In this document: positions 33,491-42,841 of the stretch, one piece after another | Layout of the letters: every line of letters begins with the position of its first letter | Numbering within the stretch: the stretch's first letter is position 1 | Source of the DNA: an uncultured Prevotellaceae bacterium | Lineage (GTDB): Bacteria > Bacteroidota > Bacteroidia > Bacteroidales > Bacteroidaceae | Assembly (NCBI GenBank): GCA_902792635.1 | Contig: CADBAG010000016.1 | Span: 51,627-115,626, forward strand | Reading direction: 5' to 3' | Length of the DNA stretch: 64,000 nucleotides | The notes under the pieces: generated by a model | Databases searched by the model: none | Seen by the model: only the letters and a program-made list of their open reading frames with translations | Told to the model about the DNA's origin: nothing | Translations under genes and position numbers: made by a program

Positions 33491-33690
33491 TTACTCGCTT
33501 CTTACTACTTTCCACCCTTCCACGCACCGCTTCTCCTTGGAGAAATTGACACCAATCTTGATCAGCGCCCAACCTTCTTCTACTTCTTCATTAGGATATC
33601 CAAGCGTATAGAAGCCAAACTCCTTATCGTAACCTTTAATGGTGAGATACCCGCTCTGATAGATGATGGGCACAGGGCTCTGCTCTTTAC
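33491..33690 (-). pseudogene. Internally deleted remnant of an AAA-ATPase/nuclease gene
   Basis: The frame reads [34 protein letters not shown], then abruptly [19 protein letters not shown]. The first part matches the central linker of the AAA-ATPase-like family (compare [16 protein letters not shown] in the intact copy at 18-19.7 kb), the second its extreme C-terminus. About 150 residues including the nuclease active site are missing, and the ATPase domain is absent. Only a TTG (33697) could start it. It overlaps the 3' end of the glf gene by a few bases. Confidence 0.65.
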
Positions 33691-34820
33691 TTCCCAAACA
33701 TCTTCATCACCTTCTCTATCACCGGCGCCATGTCATAGTATTTATATTCAGCTAAACGGCCACCGAAGATGACATCGGGCTCCTGCGCAGCAAGGGCACG
33801 GTATTGATCCGCCAAAGCATTGTTGTGGACGTCGTTGATCGGATAGTAAGGCTCCATGCCCGGCTTCCACTCAGTACTATATTCTTCGGAGATGACTGTC
33901 TTAGGATTGGCATAGACGACAGCACCAAAGCTCTCAAAATGCTTGTGCTCGATGACACGGGTGTAAGGAACATCATGGGAGGTATAGTTTACCACTGCAT
34001 TGCCTTGGTAGTTGGGGGTGTCCTCTACACGAGTCTTAAAACTGACTGTACGCCAGTTCAACCTACCATACTTGTAATCAAAGAATTCATCTATTTGTCC
34101 AGTGTAGACGAGTTTGCTAGCGTACTTCCGCCAGTCATGATATTCGCTATTGAAGAAATCAACGTTTGTCTTAGTATCGACCCCTTGAAGTAATCCCTCT
34201 ATCAACTTGTTGTAACCGCCGATGGGAATACCCTGATAACTATCATTAAAGTAGTTGTTATCGAAGACAAGCCGGACTGGGAGGCGCTTAATGATAAAAG
34301 CCGGAAGTTCTGTGCATTTCCGTCCCCATTGCTTCTCAGTGTATTCCTTAATCAACTTTTCATACACGTCTTTGCCAATGAGTGTCAACGCCTGCTCTTC
34401 AAGATTACGAGGCTCGGTAACCCCATCCGCCTTCATCTTAGCAACAGCTTCCACCTTCTGTTCATCAATCTTCGCTTGTGCCTCTTCCGGTGTTGTCACG
34501 CCCCACAGTTCATTGAAGGTATTCATGTTGAATGGGAGGTTATATAACTTGCCATGAAAGTTAGCTACCGGCGAATTGGTATAACGGTTAAACTCTACCA
34601 AGGAGTTGACGAAATCCCACACCTTCTTATTAGAGGTATGGAAGATATGAGCACCGTACTTATGGACGTTGATACCTTCTATATTCTCACAGTAGACATT
34701 ACCGCCGACCTGCTGGCGCTTGTCGATGACAAGACAGCGTTTCCCCTCTAAGCGTGCGAAATAAGCAAACGTTGCCCCAAAAAGTCCGGAACCGACAATC
34801 AAATAATCGTATTGCTTCAT
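33687..34820 (-). CDS. glf: UDP-galactopyranose mutase
   Basis: 377 residues from ATG at 34820 ([20 protein letters not shown]); the in-frame extension to 34904 has no family resemblance. FAD-binding GSGLFG and [11 protein letters not shown] are present, as are [38 protein letters not shown] with the substrate-binding basic residues, [12 protein letters not shown], and a C-terminal [19 protein letters not shown]. It converts UDP-galactopyranose to UDP-galactofuranose, so the polymer of this locus likely contained galactofuranose. Last clear gene of the locus at its right border. Confidence 0.95.
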   Translation of the reverse strand: MKQYDYLIVGSGLFGATFAYFARLEGKRCLVIDKRQQVGGNVYCENIEGINVHKYGAHIFHTSNKKVWDFVNSLVEFNRYTNSPVANFHGKLYNLPFNMNTFNELWGVTTPEEAQAKIDEQKVEAVAKMKADGVTEPRNLEEQALTLIGKDVYEKLIKEYTEKQWGRKCTELPAFIIKRLPVRLVFDNNYFNDSYQGIPIGGYNKLIEGLLQGVDTKTNVDFFNSEYHDWRKYASKLVYTGQIDEFFDYKYGRLNWRTVSFKTRVEDTPNYQGNAVVNYTSHDVPYTRVIEHKHFESFGAVVYANPKTVISEEYSTEWKPGMEPYYPINDVHNNALADQYRALAAQEPDVIFGGRLAEYKYYDMAPVIEKVMKMFGK

Positions 34821-34982
34821 ATCATTCAATATAGGTGCAATTCTGACGACAAAATCTCCTTGCAAAAAGCGTAACACACGATATATCAGTATGTTATACG
34901 CCAATTACAAGTAAGATTGTTCAATATACTAAGCAAAGTTAAATAAATTATCTGAAAGACGGGCCGGTTTATCGAGATTTTT

Positions 34983-35084
34983 TACCGCGCAACTCCTAAC
35001 TCCTATCTCCTAACTCCTAACTCCTAACTCCTATCTCCTAACTCCTAACTCCTAACTCCTATCTCCTAACTCCTAACTTTTCCT
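34983..35084. repeat. 7-bp tandem repeat (CTCCTAA/CTCCTAT)
   Basis: About fourteen copies of CTCCTAA or CTCCTAT in a row, running over the 3' end of the SpoU methyltransferase gene. Related 7-mers recur in inverted arrangement at 54675-54770. Such arrays can change length by slippage; here the coding end of the downstream gene lies at the array border. Confidence 0.8.
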
Positions 35085-35872
35085 AACTCCCAGAACGCCA
35101 CGGCGGAGGCGGCAGCGACATTGAGCGAGTCGACGCCACGTGCCATCGGGATCTTCACCACATAGTCGGCGCCATCGATAGCCTCCGTCGGCAGGCCGTC
35201 GCCTTCCGTACCCATGACCACAGCGAGGCGGGGCTCAGCCTTCAGACGAGGGTCATCGAGGGCGATACTGTCATGACGAAGTGCCATCGCCACCGTCTTG
35301 AACCCTACTTCATGCAAGGCATCCATCGGTGCATCGAGCCACGCCCACGGCAGTTTGAACACCGTGCCCATCGACACACGGATAGCACGTCGGTTCAGCG
35401 GGTCACAGCTGTCTGTCGTCAGCAGCGCGCCGTCGATGCCTAAGGCGGCGGCGGAGCGGAAGATAGCCCCGATATTCGTCGTGTCGCACACGGCATTGAT
35501 GACGACGAGGCGATGGGAGGCACTACAGAGCTCACGCCATGTCGGCTGCTGTGGCCGCCGCATGGCACAGAGCACGCCGCGCGTCAGCGTGTAGCCCGTG
35601 AGCGAGGCGAGAAGCTCGCGGCTGCCCGTATAGACGGGGATGTCGCCACAACGACGGATGAATGGTGCCGCGTCGCCTTCGATATGACGCGCCTCGCAGA
35701 GCATGGAGAGAGGCTCGAAGCCTTCGTCCAACGCCACATTGATGACCTTCGGACTCTCCACAATGATGATGCCGTCCTCCGGATGGAGGCGGTTGCGGAG
35801 CTGATGGTCGGTGAGACGGTGATAGACTTCTACACCGGGAGTATTGAGAGAATGAATTTCAACGACTGACAT
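35066..35872 (-). CDS. TrmH/SpoU-family RNA 2'-O-methyltransferase
   Basis: 268 residues. A substrate-binding N-terminal domain (residues 1-105) is followed by a SPOUT fold. The three SpoU motifs are visible: TTNIGAIFRSAAALGID, LAVVMGTEGDGLP and ADYVVKIPMARGVDSLNVAAASA, which form the knotted S-adenosylmethionine site. It methylates a ribose in tRNA or rRNA; which base is not clear from sequence. Monocistronic on the minus strand, it marks the start of housekeeping DNA to the right of the polysaccharide locus. Confidence 0.9.
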   Translation of the reverse strand: MSVVEIHSLNTPGVEVYHRLTDHQLRNRLHPEDGIIIVESPKVINVALDEGFEPLSMLCEARHIEGDAAPFIRRCGDIPVYTGSRELLASLTGYTLTRGVLCAMRRPQQPTWRELCSASHRLVVINAVCDTTNIGAIFRSAAALGIDGALLTTDSCDPLNRRAIRVSMGTVFKLPWAWLDAPMDALHEVGFKTVAMALRHDSIALDDPRLKAEPRLAVVMGTEGDGLPTEAIDGADYVVKIPMARGVDSLNVAAASAVAFWELGKVRS

Positions 35873-36018
35873 ATTGAAAAATTGAAAAAATGAAAGATTG
35901 AAAAATTGAAAGAATGAAAATTTAAAGGATGAAACATTAGCATGACCACTACGTTTTCAGTCTGAGCGATTTGCCCAGGACACCAAAAGGGAGCAACCCG
36001 GTTAACCCCGTCGCGTAA

Positions 36019-36155
36019 GCACCTCGGAGAGGTGCCACATGGTTAGCCCCATGCAAGGAGCGCAGCGACGCAGCATGGGGCTAACCACGTTGCCCCCCCT
36101 TCGGGGACCTCGCACACCCGGCTAACCACGTTGGCCCCCTTCGGGGACCTGCGTC
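36019..36155. repeat. Hairpin repeat, family C (GCATGGGG variant)
   Basis: First hairpin GCACCTC-GGA-GAGGTGC at 36019. Second hairpin 36047-36080 with stem CCCCATGC/GCATGGGG around GGAGCGCAGCGACGC. Then two small hairpins of the GCCCCC-TTC-GGGG type, each after a CTAACCACGTT linker. This is one copy of a family found at eight or more places to the right of here. The stretch 35873-36018 contains AT-rich tandem TTGAAAAA-like repeats, and 36165-36250 is AT-rich leader of the next gene. Confidence 0.8.
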
Positions 36156-36254
36156 CCTTTCCGGCAGAAGACTGAATAGTTGCCGTCGACGTGATTTAAC
36201 GTTACAAAATTACAAAATAAAGACAATTAATTATCTTATATCAACGAAAAAGAT

Positions 36255-36262
36255 TACCTTTG
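36255..36262 (+). promoter_or_regulatory. Bacteroidetes -7 promoter box (TACCTTTG)
   Basis: TACCTTTG fits the TAnnTTTG consensus of the primary sigma factor in Bacteroidetes. It lies 45 bp before the nucleotidyltransferase start in an AT-rich leader. No clear -33 TTTG was found. Confidence 0.65.
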
Positions 36263-36306
36263 CACGTAAATATATAGGTAAAACCAATTTTTAAATACAA
36301 GCATCA

Positions 36307-37221
36307 ATGAAACCTACATTATTATTGTTAGCTGCCGGCATGGGCAGCCGTTACGGTGGTTTGAAACAACTTGACGGACTGGGTCCCAATGGTGAGACGA
36401 TTATGGACTACAGCATCTACGATGCTATCCAGGCTGGCTTCGGCAAGATTGTTTGGGTTATCCGTAAGGACTTTGAGCAGGATTTCCGCGAGAAGATCCT
36501 CTCCAAATACGAAGGACATATCCCCTGCGAGATCGTTTTCCAGAGTCTCGACAAGATCCCTGAGGGCTACAGCGTTCCCGAGGGCCGCACCAAGCCGTGG
36601 GGTACGAACCACGCCGTGATGATGGCGAAAGAGGTCATCAAGGAGCCGTTCTGCGTCATCAACTGCGACGACTTCTACAACCGCGACTGCTTCAAGGTCA
36701 TCGGCAAGTTCCTCTCAGAACTCCCCGAGGGCAGCAACGGCAAGTATGCTATGGTCGGCTTCCGCGTTGCCAACACGCTGTCCGACAACGGTTCTGTGAG
36801 CCGTGGCGTCTGCGCCAAGGATGATCAGGAGCACCTCACCTCTTGCGTGGAGCGCACAGAGATCGAGCGTCAGGCTGACGGCAAGGTCGCTTATAAGGAC
36901 GAGAAGGGCGAGTGGGTATCGATCCCTGACAACACACCGGTCTCGATGAACGTATGGGGTTTCACACCCGAGTATTTCGACTACTCCGACAAGCTCTTCA
37001 AGGAGTTCCTCGACCTGCCTGCCACCAAAGCCAACCCCAAGGCCGAGTATCTCATCCCCTGGGTCGTAGACAAGCTCATCAAGAGCGGCAAGGCTACCTG
37101 CGAGGTCCTCGACACCACATCGAAGTGGTTCGGCGTCACTTATTCTGCCGACCGTCCGGGCGTCGTGGCAAAGATCCAGAAGCTCGTCGACGAGGGCGTA
37201 TACCCCAACAAGCTGTTCTAA
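36307..37221 (+). CDS. Sugar-phosphate nucleotidyltransferase family protein
   Basis: 304 residues. The N-terminal LLAAGMGSRYGGLKQLDGLG is the nucleotide-binding G-x-G-x-R-x-x-x-x-x-K signature of NTP transferases. INCDDFYNRDCF carries the metal-binding Asp residues. The C-terminal part is specific to a Bacteroidales group, with VSMNVWGFTPEYFDYS and KWFGVTYSADRPGV. It likely forms an NDP-sugar from a sugar-1-phosphate. Upstream of an MFS sugar transporter with 18 bp between them, so the two may serve salvage of an imported sugar. The exact sugar is not assigned. Confidence 0.85.
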   Translation: MKPTLLLLAAGMGSRYGGLKQLDGLGPNGETIMDYSIYDAIQAGFGKIVWVIRKDFEQDFREKILSKYEGHIPCEIVFQSLDKIPEGYSVPEGRTKPWGTNHAVMMAKEVIKEPFCVINCDDFYNRDCFKVIGKFLSELPEGSNGKYAMVGFRVANTLSDNGSVSRGVCAKDDQEHLTSCVERTEIERQADGKVAYKDEKGEWVSIPDNTPVSMNVWGFTPEYFDYSDKLFKEFLDLPATKANPKAEYLIPWVVDKLIKSGKATCEVLDTTSKWFGVTYSADRPGVVAKIQKLVDEGVYPNKLF

Positions 37222-37239
37222 ACTTAAAAACTAACAATA

Positions 37240-38553
37240 ATGGCAAAATCAAACAGTAACGGTCGCGCCATCGCCATCGTGGCATGTATCTTCCTCTATG
37301 GAATGATATCGTTCGTGACCAACCTCGCCGCTCCTATCGGCGTCATCTGGAAGAACCAGCCGGAGATCGGCGGCAGTAACATGCTCGGCATGATGGGTAA
37401 CTTCATGAACTTCTTCGCTTATCTGTTCATGGGTATTCCTGCCGGAAACCTGCTCACCAAGATCGGATACAAGAAGACGGCCCTCATCGGTATCGCCCTC
37501 GGCTTCTTCGGTGTGCTCATCCAGTTCCTTTCCGGTATGTCGGAGGGGATGACGGGCTTCATCATCTATCTCGCCGGCGCCTTCGTCTCCGGTTTCTCGG
37601 TGTGCCTGCTCAACACCGTTGTCAACCCGATGCTTAACCAGCTCGGTGGCGGCGGCAACCGCGGCAACCAGCTCAACCTCATCGGCGGCACCTTCAACTC
37701 GCTCATGGGTACGATGACGCCTATGCTCGTCGGCGCACTCATCGGCACCGTGACAAAGAACACCGCCATGAGCGATGTCAACCTCGTGCTCTACATGGCT
37801 ATGGGTGTCTTCCTCGTGACCTTCTTCATCCTCCTCTTCGTGCCTATCGAGAACCCGAAGAAGATGGAGGGTGAGATCACCTTCGAGCACTCGCCCTTCG
37901 CCTTCCGCCACTTCACCTTTGGCGTCATCGCCATCTTCGTGTATGTCGGTGTGGAGACAGGTATCCCCGGAACCCTCAACTTCTATATCTCTGATACTAC
38001 CGCCAACGGTGCAGGCGTGATGACGCTCAACCCGATGGTCAAGGCTGCCGCTATCGGCGGATTTGCTGCCGGCACCTACTGGCTGCTGATGCTTGTCGGC
38101 CGTCTCATCTCCTCGTTCATCGCCTCTAAGGTGTCGAGCCGCGCCATGATGATCGTCACTAACGGTGCTGCCATGATCCTCATCCTCTTAGCTATGTTCT
38201 TGCCGAAGAGCATCACCGGCTCCATGCCTGTGTTCACCGGTTCCGGCTTCCAGGTGGTGACACTGCCTCTGAGCGCTATCCTTATCGTGTTCTGCGGTCT
38301 CTGCACCTCTATCATGTGGTCGAGCATCTTCAACCTCGCCACTGAGGGCTTGGGCAAGTACACGGAGAAGGCCAGCGGTATCTTCATGATGATGGTTGTC
38401 GGTGGTGGTGTGCTGCCGCTTATCCAGAACGCTGTGGCTGATGCTACGCTCAACTACATGCTTTCTTACATCGTGCCGTTCATCGCCGTGGCTTACATGT
38501 TCTGCTATGCCGCCTTCCTCTCGAAGAACGTCAACAAGGACATCCCGGTCTGA
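37240..38553 (+). CDS. MFS sugar transporter (FucP/glucose-galactose family)
   Basis: 437 residues with about 12 membrane segments. The sequence resembles the fucose/glucose-galactose permease branch of the major facilitator superfamily: FMGIPAGNLLTKIGYKKTALIG between helices 2 and 3, and VNPMLNQLGGGGNRGNQLNLIGG with helix-lining polar residues. Proton-coupled uptake of a monosaccharide across the inner membrane is likely. Co-transcribed with the nucleotidyltransferase before it and followed by a strong terminator. The sugar cannot be named from sequence alone. Confidence 0.85.
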   Translation: MAKSNSNGRAIAIVACIFLYGMISFVTNLAAPIGVIWKNQPEIGGSNMLGMMGNFMNFFAYLFMGIPAGNLLTKIGYKKTALIGIALGFFGVLIQFLSGMSEGMTGFIIYLAGAFVSGFSVCLLNTVVNPMLNQLGGGGNRGNQLNLIGGTFNSLMGTMTPMLVGALIGTVTKNTAMSDVNLVLYMAMGVFLVTFFILLFVPIENPKKMEGEITFEHSPFAFRHFTFGVIAIFVYVGVETGIPGTLNFYISDTTANGAGVMTLNPMVKAAAIGGFAAGTYWLLMLVGRLISSFIASKVSSRAMMIVTNGAAMILILLAMFLPKSITGSMPVFTGSGFQVVTLPLSAILIVFCGLCTSIMWSSIFNLATEGLGKYTEKASGIFMMMVVGGGVLPLIQNAVADATLNYMLSYIVPFIAVAYMFCYAAFLSKNVNKDIPV

Positions 38554-38577
38554 TAATCACACATTATTATATATTGC

Positions 38578-38613
38578 AAAGGCGGGGCTCATCGTGAGTC
38601 CCGCCTTTGTTAT
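38578..38613 (+). terminator. Intrinsic terminator of the nucleotidyltransferase-transporter operon
   Basis: A stem AAAGGCGGGG-CTCA, loop TCG, TGAG-TCCCGCCTTT is followed by GTTATTGT. It lies 24 bp after the transporter stop. Confidence 0.8.
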
Positions 38614-38627
38614 TGTATATTCAATGC

Positions 38628-38925
38628 ACGGAGAGCACCTCGAAGAGGTGCCACATGGTTAGCCCCAGGTAAGGAGCGCAGCGACGCAACCTGGGGTTTA
38701 GACCCAGTGTGTGGTTGTTGCAATCCGGCCTCGAAGAGGGCGAACATGGTTATGACAACCGGCACCCTGACCATGTTCGCCCTCTCCGAGGCCGACAGGT
38801 CAGGTTAAACCGCCCGATCCTCACCCCAGGTTGCGTCGCTGCGCTCCTTACCTGGGGCTAACCATGTTCGACCTCTCCGAGGTCGTGCGGGGATGTGGAA
38901 GGGTATGAAGCCCTTCCCTGCACTA
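38628..38925. repeat. Hairpin repeat family C, mirrored array, with a family B fragment
   Basis: Hairpin 38663-38696 (CCCCAGGT/ACCTGGGG stem) is mirrored by 38824-38857 in the opposite orientation. Between them lie inverted arms CGGCCTCGAAGAGGGCGAAC and GTTCGCCCTCTCCGAGGCCG. Short CACCTCGAAGAGGTG and GACCTCTCCGAGGTC hairpins sit at the outer ends. At 38893-38925 a GGAAGGGTATGAAGCCCTTC piece of family B follows. The whole region is one large imperfect palindrome lying between convergent genes. Confidence 0.8.
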
Positions 38926-38940
38926 TTACCCTTGCACCGA

Positions 38941-39870
38941 TTATTTTGCCAGATACCGCTCAGCCTCGATGGCAGCCTTACAGCCACTGCCTGCAGCTAC
39001 GACAGCCTGACGGTAGGTAGGATCGGCGCAGTCACCGGCAGCGAAGACACCCTCGACATTCGTACGCGGCGTGTCGCCCTGGGTCTTGATATAACCCACG
39101 CTGTCCATGTCGAGCTTACCTTTGAAGAGGTCGGTGTTAGGCTTGTGACCGATAGCGAGGAAGAAACCATCAATAGGCAGGTCATACTTCTTCTCGTCAG
39201 CCTCACCCTTACGCCATACGAGGTGAGCACCCTCGACACCATCCTGGCCGTAGAGACCTAAGGTATTCGTCTCATAGAGGATCTCGATCTTCGGGTTCTC
39301 TTCCACGCGACGCTTCATGATGTCCGTGGCACGGAGGTAAGGTTTGCGCACAATCATGTAAACCTTGCTCGCCAGTCCGGCGAGATACGTGGCCTCCTCG
39401 CAGGCAGTGTCACCGCCGCCCACGACAGCCACGACCTTCTTACGATAGAAGAAGCCGTCGCAGGTAGCGCAGGCCGACACACCCTGACCGTTGTATTTCT
39501 GCTCATCGGGCAGACCGAGGTATTTGGCAGAAGCACCCGTAGCCACGATGATCGTCTCAGCCTCAATCTTGTCACCTGTGTCGACTGTGACGACATAAGG
39601 CTTCTTCGACAGGTCGACATCGGTGACGATGCCGTCGCGCACGTCAGCACCGAAGCGTTCAGCCTGCTGACGGAGATCCATCATCATCTGGTTGGCGTCC
39701 ACACCCTCGGGATAGCCGGGGAAGTTCTCCACGATGGTGGTCTGTGTGAGCTGGCCACCGGGCTGAATGCCACAGTACTCAATGGGCGACAGGTTGGCAC
39801 GCCCGGCATAGATGGCAGCTGTGTAGCCTGCGGGCCCGCTGCCTATGATCAAGCATTTGGTGTGTTCCAT
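38941..39870 (-). CDS. trxB: Thioredoxin-disulfide reductase
   Basis: 309 residues, standard length. FAD-binding GSGPAGYTAAIYAGRA at the N-terminus, redox-active CATC at 134-137, NADPH motif VVGGGDTACEEA and C-terminal VFAAGDCADPTYRQAVVAAGSG are all present. It passes electrons from NADPH to thioredoxin in the cytoplasm. The ATG directly abuts the stop of the glutathione peroxidase gene with no gap, so the two form an oxidative-stress/thiol operon. Confidence 0.96.
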   Translation of the reverse strand: MEHTKCLIIGSGPAGYTAAIYAGRANLSPIEYCGIQPGGQLTQTTIVENFPGYPEGVDANQMMMDLRQQAERFGADVRDGIVTDVDLSKKPYVVTVDTGDKIEAETIIVATGASAKYLGLPDEQKYNGQGVSACATCDGFFYRKKVVAVVGGGDTACEEATYLAGLASKVYMIVRKPYLRATDIMKRRVEENPKIEILYETNTLGLYGQDGVEGAHLVWRKGEADEKKYDLPIDGFFLAIGHKPNTDLFKGKLDMDSVGYIKTQGDTPRTNVEGVFAAGDCADPTYRQAVVAAGSGCKAAIEAERYLAK

Positions 39871-40419
39871 TTATAGTAATCCTTCTATATCCTTCGCAAT
39901 ATTCTCTATCTTCTCCGTCGGCTCATAGCGCTTCACGACCTGCCCCTTCTTGTTGATGAGGAACTTGGTGAAGTTCCACTTGATGTCCGGCTTCTCCTTA
40001 TAGTCGGGATCAGCCTCGGAGAGCATCTTGTCGAGGACCGGGTAGATAGGATGACTCTCATCCCAGCCTGCAAACCCTTTCTGCTCCTTGAGGAACTTAT
40101 AGAGGGGGTCGGCATCGTCGCCGTTGACCTTTATCTTCTTGAACTGAGGGAACTCCGTGCCATAGGTGAGCTTGCAAAACTCATGGATGCTCTCGTCTGT
40201 GCCCGGTGCCTGCTGACCAAACTGGTTGCAAGGGAAGTCGAGGATCTCAAAGCCCTGAGCATGGTAACGCTCATAGAGCTTCTCCAGCTCTTCATACTGC
40301 GGTGTAAAGCCACACTTCGTAGCCGTGTTAACAATCAGCAGCACCTCGTTGGCATACTCCCTGAGAGAGACCTCGTTGCCTTTGCGGTCTTTCACGGAGA
40401 ATTCATAAACAGTTCTCAT
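39871..40419 (-). CDS. Glutathione peroxidase family (thiol peroxidase, Cys type)
   Basis: 182 residues. The peroxidatic Cys36 lies in NTATKCGFTPQYEELEKLY; FPCNQFGQQAPG carries the conserved Gln and the second Cys, and WNFTKFLINKKGQVVKRY the Trp-Asn-Phe site. Bacterial members without selenocysteine normally use thioredoxin as reductant, which agrees with trxB being the next gene in the operon. It reduces hydrogen or organic peroxides in the cytoplasm. Confidence 0.93.
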   Translation of the reverse strand: MRTVYEFSVKDRKGNEVSLREYANEVLLIVNTATKCGFTPQYEELEKLYERYHAQGFEILDFPCNQFGQQAPGTDESIHEFCKLTYGTEFPQFKKIKVNGDDADPLYKFLKEQKGFAGWDESHPIYPVLDKMLSEADPDYKEKPDIKWNFTKFLINKKGQVVKRYEPTEKIENIAKDIEGLL

Positions 40420-40574
40420 TTCTTTCTTATCTTTTTAGTACTTGTATATTATTAATATGTTTATGGCTGCAAACTTACAAAAAAAATGCCACAACGCCCA
40501 CCTCGCTTGAGTATTTTTAGGGATTTTCCCATCACCAATAGGAAAAAACACCATCACATTACAGATAATCTACT

Positions 40575-40582
40575 TATCTTTG
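40575..40582 (+). promoter_or_regulatory. Bacteroidetes -7 promoter box (TATCTTTG)
   Basis: TATCTTTG exactly fits TAnnTTTG and lies 40 bp before the lipoprotein start. No convincing -33 box is seen upstream. Confidence 0.7.
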
Positions 40583-40621
40583 CAACAGAATAATAAAAGA
40601 ATAATATAAAAGTAGATAACT

Positions 40622-41332
40622 ATGAAAAAGATTTTTACCCTTGTGGCAGCTGCTCTGTTGGTGGCAGCTCCCGCACTCTTCACAAGCTGTGATGATGACC
40701 CGTGGTATTGGTACGGTGATGACACTCCGTGGTGGTACGGCTACGACGACGGAGGCTACGGCTGGAATGACAACTATTATGACAATGGCGGCAACAACAG
40801 TGATGAAGGAACCGATGCCTACGACGAAGCCGAGGTACTGCAGGGCGAATGGGAAGGCACCATGGCCTACACCAATGGTGACACCGGACAGAAGAGTTCC
40901 TTCTATGCCAATATGACATTCGTGCGCAACAACAGCAATGCCATCAAAGGCACCGGTACGGAGATCGACTACACCCTCGACAGCAATGGCAACATCGCTG
41001 AGCAGAACGACCCGCTGAAGTTCAACTGGTACATCGACGAGCAGACGGGCGACATCTACATCAAGTATACCAACACGCAGAACCAGGCAACCTATGTCAT
41101 GGATGCCTCAGCCAAGCAGCACGGATTCCAGCTTGATGAGAACTCCGGCACGTTCGGTGGCTACATGCTCGGCACAAACAACAACGACATGATCTATATC
41201 GAGCTCAAGCGCGTGCAGAACAACAGCGCCAAGAAGCTGACGAGATCCACGGCAACGACTCACACCTTCTTCGGATCGACCTCAGTCACACCGGTCAGCT
41301 TCGGCACCCAGAGCCTGACAACAAGACGATAA
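40622..41332 (+). CDS. Surface-type lipoprotein of unknown function
   Basis: 236 residues. A signal peptide ends in a lipobox (ALFTSC, Cys23) followed at once by DDD, which matches the acidic export signal of Bacteroidetes surface lipoproteins. Residues 24-62 are very rich in Trp, Tyr, Asp, Gly and Asn (WYWYGDDTPWWYGYDDGG). A beta-rich domain follows (LQGEWEGTMAYTNGDTG, FVRNNSNAIKGTGTEIDY), similar to small lipocalin-like domains. I do not recognise the family. It has its own promoter box and is followed by a repeat-filled gap. Confidence 0.8.
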   Translation: MKKIFTLVAAALLVAAPALFTSCDDDPWYWYGDDTPWWYGYDDGGYGWNDNYYDNGGNNSDEGTDAYDEAEVLQGEWEGTMAYTNGDTGQKSSFYANMTFVRNNSNAIKGTGTEIDYTLDSNGNIAEQNDPLKFNWYIDEQTGDIYIKYTNTQNQATYVMDASAKQHGFQLDENSGTFGGYMLGTNNNDMIYIELKRVQNNSAKKLTRSTATTHTFFGSTSVTPVSFGTQSLTTRR

Positions 41333-41370
41333 CACACCGCGCATGCGGTATACAACTGTCGTAGGAGTCT

Positions 41371-41660
41371 GCACCTCGAAGAGGTGCCACACGGTTAGCC
41401 CCACGTGAGGCGTAGCCGAAACGTGGGGTAAGACGAAGGCGGACGACCTGAAGACCGGCCTCGAAGAGGGCGAACACGGTCGGGATGCTGTTTTCGGTGA
41501 ACATAGCGTCAATCATCACCCCACGTTTCGGCTACGCCTCACTGTAACCATGTTCGCCCTCTTCGAGGCCGGATTGCAACGAAACGCCGACCGACCGAAA
41601 CCCCATGTTTCGGCTACGCCTCACATGGGGCTAACCATGTTCAACCTCTACGAGGTTGTG
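41371..41660. repeat. Hairpin repeat family C (CCCCACGT variant), mirrored
   Basis: Hairpin GCACCTC-GAA-GAGGTGC at 41371. The main hairpin 41399-41428 has stem CCCCACGT/ACGTGGGG with inner GGC-GTA-GCC. Mirrored copies follow with CCCCACGTTTCGGCTACGCC and CCCATGTTTCGGCTACGCC. Inverted CGGCCTCGAAGAGGGCGAAC arms are also present, ending with AACCTCTACGAGGTT. No gene lies in the gap 41333-41881 apart from a promoter box near its end. Confidence 0.8.
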
Positions 41661-41821
41661 TGTAGAACCAACCCGATAACCGGGCAAGTCGTGAAAAGCC
41701 GATGCTAAACATCAGCCGCATGTCGTGGAAAGTCGTGAAAAGCCGATGCAGGTAAATACCCCCATTGCAACAATTTTGAAAAAATAAGCTATCAAACGAC
41801 GAGTCTTTACGTTTTTCTTTG

Positions 41822-41829
41822 TATCTTTG
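41822..41829 (+). promoter_or_regulatory. Bacteroidetes -7 promoter box (TATCTTTG) for pyrB
   Basis: TATCTTTG, 53 bp upstream of the pyrB ATG, after a T-rich stretch. It fits the TAnnTTTG consensus and is the only such box between the repeat array and pyrB. Confidence 0.7.
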
Positions 41830-41881
41830 CTCCAACAATAACAAAAGGCATTAAGATTTCCACAATATACAACCCACTGTA

Positions 41882-42829
41882 ATGGAAAAACGTAATTTTG
41901 TCACGATTGCCGATCTCGACAAGGATCAGCTGCTCTACCTTCTGAAGATGGCAGAAGAGTTTGAGCGTCATCCCAACCGTGAGCTTCTCAAGGGCAAAGT
42001 GGTCGCTACCCTCTTCTTTGAACCCTCCACACGTACACAACTGTCGTTCCAGACGGCCGCCAACCGTCTCGGTGCCCGCGTCATCGGCTTCTCCGATGCC
42101 AAGACCTCGAGCACGACCAAAGGCGAGACGCTCAAGGACACCATCCTCATGGTGAGCAACTACGCCGATATCATCGTCATGCGCCACTACATCGAAGGCG
42201 CAGCACAGTATGCTTCCGAGGTCGCTCCCGTGCCTATCGTCAATGCCGGCGACGGTGCCCACATGCACCCCTCACAGTGCCTCCTCGACCTCTATAGTAT
42301 CTACAAGACCCAAGGCACCCTCGACAACCTCAACATCTATCTCGTCGGCGACCTCAAATACGGCCGTACCGTCCACTCCCTCATCATGGCTATGCGCCAT
42401 TTCAACCCTACGTTCCATTTCATCGCACCAAAGGAGCTCGCCATGCCCGACGAGTACAAAGAGTACTGCGTCAACCACGGCATACGCTATGTCGAGCACG
42501 CTGAATTCACCGAGGACGAGATTGCCGATGCCGACATCCTCTACATGACGCGTGTGCAGAAGGAGCGTTTCTCCGACCTCATGGAATATGAGCGCGTGAA
42601 GAACGTCTATATCCTCCGCAACTCCATGCTCGGACACGTCAAGCCCAACATGAAGATCATGCACCCGCTGCCCCGTGTCAACGAGATAGCTTACGATGTC
42701 GACGATAACCCCCACGCTTACTATATCCAACAGGCCAAAAACGGTCTCTTCGCGCGTGAGGCTATCTACTGCTACTGTCTCGGCATCACCCTCGACGACA
42801 TCAAGAAAGACAAGACGATCATCGGTTAA
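41882..42829 (+). CDS. pyrB: Aspartate carbamoyltransferase, catalytic subunit
   Basis: 315 residues. Carbamoyl phosphate site STRT at residues 49-52 in [12 protein letters not shown], with the second-site lysine region [24 protein letters not shown], the aspartate-binding [10 protein letters not shown], and HPLPRVNEI. It joins carbamoyl phosphate and aspartate in the first committed step of pyrimidine synthesis. The regulatory subunit gene follows after 12 bp, so the enzyme is the allosteric PyrB-PyrI type. Confidence 0.97.
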   Translation: MEKRNFVTIADLDKDQLLYLLKMAEEFERHPNRELLKGKVVATLFFEPSTRTQLSFQTAANRLGARVIGFSDAKTSSTTKGETLKDTILMVSNYADIIVMRHYIEGAAQYASEVAPVPIVNAGDGAHMHPSQCLLDLYSIYKTQGTLDNLNIYLVGDLKYGRTVHSLIMAMRHFNPTFHFIAPKELAMPDEYKEYCVNHGIRYVEHAEFTEDEIADADILYMTRVQKERFSDLMEYERVKNVYILRNSMLGHVKPNMKIMHPLPRVNEIAYDVDDNPHAYYIQQAKNGLFAREAIYCYCLGITLDDIKKDKTIIG

Positions 42830-42841
42830 CACCTTAAAACA

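Noticed and set aside
37249-37911. 220-codon minus-strand frame inside the MFS transporter gene
   Set aside because: Composition is dominated by Glu, His and Asp, the usual antisense shadow of GC-rich coding DNA; the plus-strand gene is clear.
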